Origin: Candidatus Cloacimonadota bacterium
Lineage (GTDB): Bacteria; Cloacimonadota; Cloacimonadia; Cloacimonadales; TCS61
Assembly (NCBI GenBank): GCA_030668345.1
Contig: DAOUUD010000027.1
Coordinates: 1-13,217, forward strand
Direction of reading: 5' to 3'
DNA: 13,217 nt
A program made the position numbers and the translations under genes. Under the pieces are notes generated by a model. It ran no database searches, was not told the DNA's origin, and saw only the letters and a program-made list of their open reading frames with translations. Below, in pieces: positions 8,768 through 13,217 of this stretch. The number at the start of each line of letters is the position of its first letter. The first letter of the stretch is position 1.

Positions 8768-9082
8768 ATGCCGTCAGAATTTTCCTTAAAAGCAATTAAG
8801 ATCATGAAAAACATACCCAGCGGTAAAGTGGTCACCTATGGACAGGTAGCAACTTATGCCGGAAATAACCGGGGAGCCAGGCAGGTTGTAAGGTTGCTGA
8901 GTTCTTCCTGGGAAAAGTAACAATTGCCCTTTCACCGTGTAATTAACAGCAAAGGTAAGATATCATTGCATCCCGGAGATGGTTATGAGCTTCAGAAAAT
9001 GCTGCTGGAAAATGAAGGAATTCAGTTCGATGAAAATGACCATATCGACCTTTCCAGATTCGGTTGGAATATCAATATCTAA
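8768..9082 (+). pseudogene. Alkyltransferase-like (ATL, MGMT-fold) DNA-repair protein, interrupted by in-frame TAA
   Basis: A 104-codon frame encodes an alkyltransferase-like protein of normal length but contains TAA at 8918-8920 (codon 51). ATL proteins bind O6-alkylguanine and hand it to nucleotide-excision repair without removing the alkyl group. Visible features are IPSGKVVTYGQVA (from residue 16, with Tyr-24 of the DNA-binding helix), GARQVVRLL with the likely base-flipping Arg-38, then after the stop LPFHRVINSKGKIS. The catalytic Cys of true methyltransferases (PCHRV) is Phe here (PFHRV), so even the repaired protein would be an ATL, where Trp is more usual. The frame continues without shift to TAA at 9080-9082, so only the one codon is wrong. 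A weak GGAG (8754-8757) precedes the ATG. Either the gene is freshly inactivated or the stop is a base error. Confidence 0.8.
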
Positions 9083-9089
9083 ATAGTTC

Positions 9090-9119
9090 TTGACTCATTA
9101 AATTTACTTTTCCTATTTG
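9090..9119 (+). promoter_or_regulatory. Possible promoter for the lipoprotein gene
   Basis: TTGACT (9090-9095) is a good -35 match. TATTTG (9114-9119), 18 bases on, is only a partial -10 match. It lies upstream of the strong Shine-Dalgarno site AGGAGG (9155-9160) of the lipoprotein gene, and no terminator separates it from the broken ATL gene. This is a weak call from motif alone. Confidence 0.28.
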
Positions 9120-9164
9120 GGTTATTGTATGAATCAAAAATTATTTTAAAAATAAGGAGGAAGT

Positions 9165-10466
9165 ATGAAGAGATTTTACAAATTGTTGATCATTCCTTTA
9201 ATGATTTTTTCTTTTGTGATTTTCGGATGCGAAGAAGATCCATCTGGACCTGATGAACCGGGTACAGTTGAGGGAATTGTAGCTAAAGCAAGTGGTACTG
9301 TAATAGAAGATGCAACTATAAAAATTGGTTCTAATATTTTTGCATATTCCGGTGCAGATGGAAGCTATTCTTTCCAGATAGATCCTGGTACATATACGCT
9401 TATGTGTACCGCAGAAGGTTATACTGAACATGTTTTTGAAAATGTTGAAGTTGAGTCTGAGGAGACTAGTGAAGTTAATTTTATTTTAGAGGAAATTCAA
9501 CCAGAATTTGTTAATGGTGATATTTCTATAGATGTTAACTGGACAGAAAATTATATTTACATAATTCAAGGTGATGTCACTGTATTTTCTGTTATAACCA
9601 TAAACCCAGGAACAATTATTAAATTTGAAGCAAATGCAAACTTATTTGTTGATAATGGAAAAATTCTTGCTTCCGGAACTGAGTTAAAACCAATCATATT
9701 TACTTCCTATATGGATGATAGTTTTGGAGGAGATACGAATGAAGATGGGAATACAACTTCCCCTTTATCCGGTGATTGGATGAATATAAATATTATAGGA
9801 GCAAATAACTCTTCTACTTTTGAATACTGTGAATACTATTATGGGGGAAGTGATGATGAAGGAACAATAATACTTGATAATAATACGCAAGTATCAGTTA
9901 TGCATTGCATCATCGCTCATAACAACGGTGCTCACGGTGCATTGGATGCTGGGAAAGCAGGAAGTGGAACAATTATTCAGAACAATATTTTCTATGATAA
10001 TATCATACCTTTGAAAATTAATACAAATTTTGATATTAATAATTCGAATAGTTTCCATGATCCTGATAACAATTCTGTTATTAATGAATTTAATGCGATA
10101 TTCATAGGATATGATGGAACAAACAACTACATTTCTGGTACCATTGATTGGGAAGAAACTGAAGTACCTTTTGCTTTCCCATATCTTGGTATTTTTATCA
10201 CTCCAGGTAACACACTTGAACTTGCAAGTGGTGTTGTTTTGAAATTTGATGGAGGTTCGATATTATACCAAGGAGACAATCTGACTAATTGGGATGCTAA
10301 CGAAGTTTATTTTACCTCTTACAAAGATGATGATCACGGTGGAGACACAAATGGTGACGGACCTTCAATAGGAGTCGAAGGAGACTGGGAAGGAATATAC
10401 GATGAAGGTGTTCAGCCCGGAGAATGGGAAGAGTGGGAAAATATCCTGTACGACGATATTCACTAA
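9165..10466 (+). CDS. Lipoprotein with carboxypeptidase-regulatory-like domain and parallel beta-helix
   Basis: The 433-residue protein has a lipoprotein signal (KLLIIPLMIFSFVIFGC) with lipidation Cys-22, followed by an acidic and Pro/Gly-rich linker, so it should be anchored in the cell envelope. Residues about 33-110 form a carboxypeptidase-regulatory-like beta-sandwich (VEGIVAKASGTVIEDATI ... GADGSYSFQIDPGTYTLMCTAEGY). The rest looks like a right-handed parallel beta-helix. It contains two related blocks, residues about 145-210 and 345-412, each with xTPG/NPG, LKF-type strands, FTSYxDD, GGDTNxDG and GDWxxI. The GGDTNxDG element resembles Asp-rich calcium loops, but calcium binding is only inferred. 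There is no T9SS tail, unlike the secreted proteins earlier in the window. It starts at ATG 9165 after AGGAGG with 4-nt spacing and is followed by a bidirectional terminator, so it is probably a single-gene transcript. I do not recognise a specific function; binding or degradation of polysaccharide is one option for this fold. Confidence 0.85.
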   Translation: MKRFYKLLIIPLMIFSFVIFGCEEDPSGPDEPGTVEGIVAKASGTVIEDATIKIGSNIFAYSGADGSYSFQIDPGTYTLMCTAEGYTEHVFENVEVESEETSEVNFILEEIQPEFVNGDISIDVNWTENYIYIIQGDVTVFSVITINPGTIIKFEANANLFVDNGKILASGTELKPIIFTSYMDDSFGGDTNEDGNTTSPLSGDWMNINIIGANNSSTFEYCEYYYGGSDDEGTIILDNNTQVSVMHCIIAHNNGAHGALDAGKAGSGTIIQNNIFYDNIIPLKINTNFDINNSNSFHDPDNNSVINEFNAIFIGYDGTNNYISGTIDWEETEVPFAFPYLGIFITPGNTLELASGVVLKFDGGSILYQGDNLTNWDANEVYFTSYKDDDHGGDTNGDGPSIGVEGDWEGIYDEGVQPGEWEEWENILYDDIH

Positions 10467-10476
10467 GATAGATGTT

Positions 10477-10509
10477 AAAAAAAGGGATCCTTTTTGGGTC
10501 CCTTTTTTT
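10477..10509 (+). terminator. Intrinsic terminator after the lipoprotein gene, able to work in both directions
   Basis: AAAAAAAGGGATCC (10477-10490) pairs with GGGTCCCTTTTTTT (10496-10509) with one wobble pair around a 5-T loop. It has a T run on the + strand and, read on the minus strand, also ends in seven T. It closes the lipoprotein gene 11 bases after its stop and could also stop read-through from the convergent EIIA gene. Confidence 0.9.
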
Positions 10510-10597
10510 ATGTGATTAATAAACTATTAAGAATTATTAACAGCTATTTCCAACTGATTTAAAGCTTGTATTATTAATTTTACATAAATAATCTATT

Positions 10598-10630
10598 GAG
10601 GAATCTCAGTTTTGGGGTTCCTCTTTTTTT
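10598..10630 (+). terminator. Second intrinsic terminator in the convergent gap
   Basis: GAGGAATCTC (10598-10607) pairs with GGGGTTCCTC (10614-10623) with two G-U pairs and a 6-nt loop, followed by seven T (10624-10630). No protein gene lies between it and the terminator at 10477-10509. It is either a back-up terminator or the 3' end of a small unannotated transcript starting in 10510-10597. Confidence 0.78.
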
Positions 10631-10640
10631 AGTGTGATTT

Positions 10641-10812
10641 ATGAGTTCTGCAAAATGGAAAATACATGTCTTTCTGAGAATGAACTTACATAGGCATTCG
10701 ACGAAGAATCCGTCTGAGCCGGACAAGTTCTCATTATAAGCAGAGATCCTTCGTAAGAAAAATAGATAGAATTCCTCAGGATGACAAAGACACTCTATTT
10801 TACAGAACTCAT
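10641..10812. repeat. MITE-like palindromic repeat element
   Basis: The ends are 16-bp inverted repeats matching at 15 of 16 positions: ATGAGTTCTGCAAAAT (10641-10656) and ATTTTACAGAACTCAT (10797-10812). Further in, the arms keep matching in inverted order with gaps: TGTCTTT...CTGAG against its complement near 10774-10793, and CGAAGAATC (10702-10710) against GATCCTTCG (10745-10753). The element has no coding capacity. Blocks of the 'GATCCTTCG ... CCTCAGGATGACA' type recur between genes in many environmental bacterial genomes, from memory. No clear target-site duplication is seen, though TGATTT or GATTT occurs near both sides. It lies in the convergent gap just before the EIIA stop, next to the palindrome CTCATTAATGAG (10808-10819). 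Confidence 0.72.
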
Positions 10813-10824
10813 TAATGAGATTTT

Positions 10825-11637
10825 TTACATTCCCTTGGAGAAAAACAGATCCAGAACCATAACTCCAAGTCCGGAGTAACTTTCCAGGTCTCCAAAAATA
10901 TCTTCGAAACCTTTAATAATGGCATTAATATGATCTTTTGAAATTTTAACGAAAATGATCTTACTGAAAGGATTTTTCTCTCCGGTGAAATTAAAAAATC
11001 CCATGAACAACGGAACCTTAGAAAGCAGATTTTCCATTTGCTGGGTATCGATAATAGTAGATTCCTGGATACCGTATTCAATGAAAACTTCGGTTACATC
11101 CTGCATGATCTGTTCATCTTTCACGATCAATATCATCAACTTATCATGTCCTTTTCTGGATATCGTTGTATCTTCGGTATTAGCATTACGCAGGAATTCC
11201 TCATACAGACCGATTTTAGTGGTAGTACCCAGCATATTCTCGATAACTCCGGGTTCCTTGAAAATGTGCGACACTATTGCTAATAATTTCAGGTGTTCAC
11301 TGCGTTTGTCAACCGGTCCGATGATCGTTACAAAAATGTGTGATTTTTTCTTATCTATGGAATCGAAATGAATACCCTTTTTATTCACAGCAATAGCTAC
11401 TATGAACTTATTGAGTCCTTCAAGCTGGCAGTGGGGAATGGCAATACCTTTGCTGAAACCTGTGCTGCCCATCTCTTCACGTGCATTCAGTGCTGCGAAA
11501 ATCTGTTCTTCCTCGATATTACGGAATTCACGACTGCGTTTCATTAATTCTGCCAGCTTATGGAGAGCATCTTTTTTATCGGTGGCTTTTAAATCAATTT
11601 CGCAACATTCCAGTTTCACTACTTCCGAAATACTCAT
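10825..11637 (-). CDS. PTS EIIA (Ntr/fructose type) protein fused to a C-terminal PII-like small domain
   Basis: Residues 1 to about 148 form an EIIA type-2 domain with the signature REEMGSTGFSKGIAIPH and the phospho-acceptor His-69. Residues about 155-270 form a separate domain (KLMILIVKDEQ..., STIIDTQQM, FMGFF, KIIFVKI, DHINAIIKGF) that looks like a ferredoxin-fold, PII-like sensor; that assignment is tentative. The start is placed at the ATG at 11637-11635, six bases after AGGAG. The ATG at 11643, two codons earlier, abuts AGGAG but overlaps the antiporter stop as ATGA, so it is the alternative. No PTS membrane component is nearby. In Proteobacteria, EIIA(Ntr) regulates potassium transport and other targets rather than sugar uptake. 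Being second in an operon behind a cation/proton antiporter, this protein most likely controls that transporter, by inference. It is cytosolic, with no signal peptide or membrane segment. Confidence 0.85.
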   Translation of the reverse strand: MSISEVVKLECCEIDLKATDKKDALHKLAELMKRSREFRNIEEEQIFAALNAREEMGSTGFSKGIAIPHCQLEGLNKFIVAIAVNKKGIHFDSIDKKKSHIFVTIIGPVDKRSEHLKLLAIVSHIFKEPGVIENMLGTTTKIGLYEEFLRNANTEDTTISRKGHDKLMILIVKDEQIMQDVTEVFIEYGIQESTIIDTQQMENLLSKVPLFMGFFNFTGEKNPFSKIIFVKISKDHINAIIKGFEDIFGDLESYSGLGVMVLDLFFSKGM

Positions 11638-11639
11638 GA

Positions 11640-12875
11640 TCATCTCCTTTTCAGGTTCTTCTTGATGGCAAATTTGGAAAGTGGCGGACCTATTATTTCA
11701 TTAAAAAATACCGACATTAATACAATATTTATCATTTTACCTATTTCGTTTTTAATTTGAGGAGATGCATTCGCAATAAAGGGTGAACCCTGAATGAACA
11801 GAACCAACACGATTGCTACTCCTGCTTGTGGTAACAGGCTTAATCCCAGATAATTCCTGATGTTCTTCTGAACTTTAAGACCTGCACCGGCAAAATATAT
11901 CCCGAAATATTTACCAATACTGCGTAAAATAATGAACACACATCCTGCCAAAAGAATACCTGGCTCTTTAAAAACAGTTATACTCATTTCTGTTCCGGCT
12001 ATAGCAAAAAAGACTGCATAAAGAGGTGGTGTAAGTGGTTCCAATGCAAAAAGGATTCTGACATTTTTTTTACTTAAGTTCATCATCATCATTCCCAGCG
12101 CCATATTGGCAATTAGTGGAGAAAGATTCAAGCTTATGGAAATTGAAGTAGAAAGAAAAATAAAACCCAGAGATAGTATCTTGATCTCATTCAGGTTACG
12201 CTTTTTAAAAGTTGCAAAATGGATCGCTAAACCAGAAGCTGCTCCTATAAATAATGAGATGATGATCTCTTTCATGGCATGTGTAAAGATATGGGAAAGG
12301 TGGAGTTGGGTATCTCCCAGAATGGAAGTAGTAAAAGCAAATGCCAGGGAAAACAGGATAACTGTTCCTGCGTCATCCAGTGCAACTATTCCATAAAGAT
12401 AATCAACAAATTTACCTTTTGCTTTCAATTTCTCTACAATAACAACTGTAGCGGCAGGAGCTGTGGCAGCAGAGATGGCACCCAGCAAGAAGGAAACGTA
12501 ATTCGAAAGCCCAAGCAGAAGCAGCCCGGCTGATACCAATATAAAGGTTAGTAGCATTTGCGCGAGAGTGAGAATAATGATCTTTTTACCGTATAATTTC
12601 AGTTTGTGAAAAGAGAACTCTCCGCCGATTATCACAGCAATAAAGGAAAGTGTTACTTCGGAAAGTACGTAAAGCATTTCCATGTTCTCTTGCCGTATCA
12701 TTTTCAGTCCGGAAGTACCAATTAATATTCCAGCCAGAATATAACCGGTTATGGCAGGTAATTTGATCTTCTCGGAAAGCTGTCCCAGAAGATATCCTCC
12801 CAGAAGCAGTAAGCCTACGCTGAAGATAATATGATGAGCAAAATAATAACGAATAAGTTCTAATATTTTTATCAT
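11640..12875 (-). CDS. CPA2-family cation/proton antiporter (Kef/NapA type, membrane part only)
   Basis: This 411-residue integral membrane protein has about 12-13 hydrophobic segments and likely exchanges Na+ or K+ for H+ across the inner membrane. Family marks are the N-terminal GLLLLGGYLLGQLSEKIKLPAITGYILAGILIG, the unwound-helix motif TAP (138-140, in ATAPAATVVIVEK) and the paired acidic residues Asp-167 and Asp-168 in ALDDAG. This DD pair is typical of electrogenic CPA2 exchangers, whereas electroneutral CPA1 members have ND. The C-terminus stops after the last helix (FAIKKNLKRR), so there is no TrkA-N/RCK or UspA regulatory tail. The regulatory role may instead be played by the EIIA fusion encoded immediately downstream. 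A modest Shine-Dalgarno site (GCAGG, 9 nt before the ATG) and a candidate promoter with an inverted repeat lie upstream. The choice of ion cannot be told from the sequence. Confidence 0.9.
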   Translation of the reverse strand: MIKILELIRYYFAHHIIFSVGLLLLGGYLLGQLSEKIKLPAITGYILAGILIGTSGLKMIRQENMEMLYVLSEVTLSFIAVIIGGEFSFHKLKLYGKKIIILTLAQMLLTFILVSAGLLLLGLSNYVSFLLGAISAATAPAATVVIVEKLKAKGKFVDYLYGIVALDDAGTVILFSLAFAFTTSILGDTQLHLSHIFTHAMKEIIISLFIGAASGLAIHFATFKKRNLNEIKILSLGFIFLSTSISISLNLSPLIANMALGMMMMNLSKKNVRILFALEPLTPPLYAVFFAIAGTEMSITVFKEPGILLAGCVFIILRSIGKYFGIYFAGAGLKVQKNIRNYLGLSLLPQAGVAIVLVLFIQGSPFIANASPQIKNEIGKMINIVLMSVFFNEIIGPPLSKFAIKKNLKRR

Positions 12876-12895
12876 TTTTCTTTACCTGCCAGGAA

Positions 12896-12930
12896 GATAA
12901 ATCTGCTTTCTGTTATAATGTCAAGCAGAT
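12896..12930 (-). promoter_or_regulatory. Candidate promoter with overlapping inverted repeat for the antiporter operon
   Basis: On the minus strand TTGACA (12924-12919) is a perfect -35 box. Seventeen bases later TTTATC (12901-12896) is a weak -10. An exact 8-bp inverted repeat, ATCTGCTT (12901-12908) and AAGCAGAT (12923-12930), spans this promoter as an operator might. The 5' leader would be only about 14 bases. Motif evidence only. Confidence 0.35.
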
Positions 12931-13006
12931 AAAACATTTCAAAAAGAAATGAAAAAAACAGGTTAAAAATGATATTTTCTAGGTTTGCCGAAAGCTAAAA
13001 TTAATC

Positions 13007-13036
13007 TTGACATTAAAAGCTGATAGACGGGATTTA
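13007..13036 (+). promoter_or_regulatory. Possible promoter for the tRNA-Arg gene
   Basis: A perfect TTGACA (13007-13012) lies 33 bases before the tRNA. The matching -10 is poor (GATTTA at 13031-13036, 18-nt spacing), so only the -35 element is convincing. Confidence 0.3.
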
Positions 13037-13045
13037 GCACAGTGT

Positions 13046-13122
13046 GCGCCCGTGGCTCAATTGGATAGAGCATCTGACTACGGATCAGAAGGTTTGGGGT
13101 TCGAATCCCTTCGGGCGTGCCA
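13046..13122 (+). tRNA. tRNA-Arg (anticodon ACG)
   Basis: All four arms can be folded: acceptor GCGCCCG/CGGGCGT, D stem GCTC/GAGC, anticodon stem TCTGA/TCAGA with loop CTACGGA (anticodon ACG at 13080-13082), and T arm TGGGG/CCCTT with loop TTCGAAT. CCA is encoded (13120-13122). ACG reads CGN codons after A-to-I editing by TadA. Two pairs are weak: G1-U72 at the acceptor end, and a U49-U65 mismatch beside a G50-U64 wobble in the T stem. Confidence 0.96.
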
Positions 13123-13217
13123 TTTTATACACTTAACCTATTGATACCTTGTATATTAGCCATCATTAAGAAAAACACATTATTTAAAACGTTGTGAGAT
13201 TAGTTGTGAAAATGATA

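Noticed and set aside
10641..10812. CRISPR array
   Set aside because: The symmetry is one inverted pair, not regularly spaced direct repeats.
10955..11665. Plus-strand open frames opposite the EIIA gene
   Set aside because: They are antisense shadows of a gene with a clear EIIA motif, with no protein-like domains of their own.
13123..13217. Gene or terminator after the tRNA
   Set aside because: AT-rich sequence with no stable hairpin and only an ATG a few bases from the window end, so nothing can be supported.

Overview
The window looks like a piece of an anaerobic Gram-negative genome from the FCB superphylum, most likely Candidatus Cloacimonadota or a near relative. The main reason is that three consecutive large proteins end in a C-terminal type IX secretion (Por) sorting domain of the 'NYPNPFNP ... 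YNxxGxxVxxL ... W(D/N)GxDxxGxxxxSGxYFYK ... KKMxLxK' kind. The moderately AT-rich composition and the multidomain surface proteins (MAM-like, carboxypeptidase-regulatory, FN3 and BACON-like domains) fit this. The taxonomic call is an inference from protein style, not from a marker gene.

Positions 1-7375 (+ strand) are a block of surface or secreted proteins. First comes the 3' end of a large secreted multidomain protein (to 1367), closed by a hairpin terminator at 1380-1411. Next is a gingipain-family (C25) cysteine protease whose reading frame, 1428-5258, is broken by one in-frame TGA at 3033-3035. Fourteen bases later a secreted peptidylarginine-deiminase (PPAD-like) gene follows (5273-7327), closed by a terminator at 7346-7375. 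Protease and deiminase both carry signal peptides and T9SS tails. In Porphyromonas gingivalis, Arg-gingipains make C-terminal arginines that PPAD then citrullinates, but the genes are not a two-gene unit there as far as I recall. The operon-like pairing here is the most interesting system in the window.

Positions 7449-9082 hold a strongly divergent phosphoglycerate kinase gene with a strong Shine-Dalgarno site. It is followed by an alkyltransferase-like (ATL, MGMT-fold) DNA-repair gene that is also broken by one in-frame stop (TAA at 8918-8920). Positions 9165-10466 encode a lipoprotein with a carboxypeptidase-regulatory-like domain and a parallel beta-helix with an internal duplication. The 358-base convergent gap that follows holds two intrinsic terminators and a MITE-like palindromic repeat with 16-bp terminal inverted repeats (10641-10812).

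On the minus strand (12875 to 10825) a CPA2-type cation/proton antiporter is followed, 2 bases apart, by a PTS EIIA(Ntr/Fru)-like protein fused to a second small domain. This pair is probably a transporter and its regulator. A tRNA-Arg(ACG) gene lies at 13046-13122 on the + strand.

Two conserved genes each carry a single in-frame stop with the rest of the frame intact, and the tRNA has two weakened stem pairs. These are either real gene decay or base errors in the assembly. The sequence alone cannot decide, and it matters for how the protease is read.
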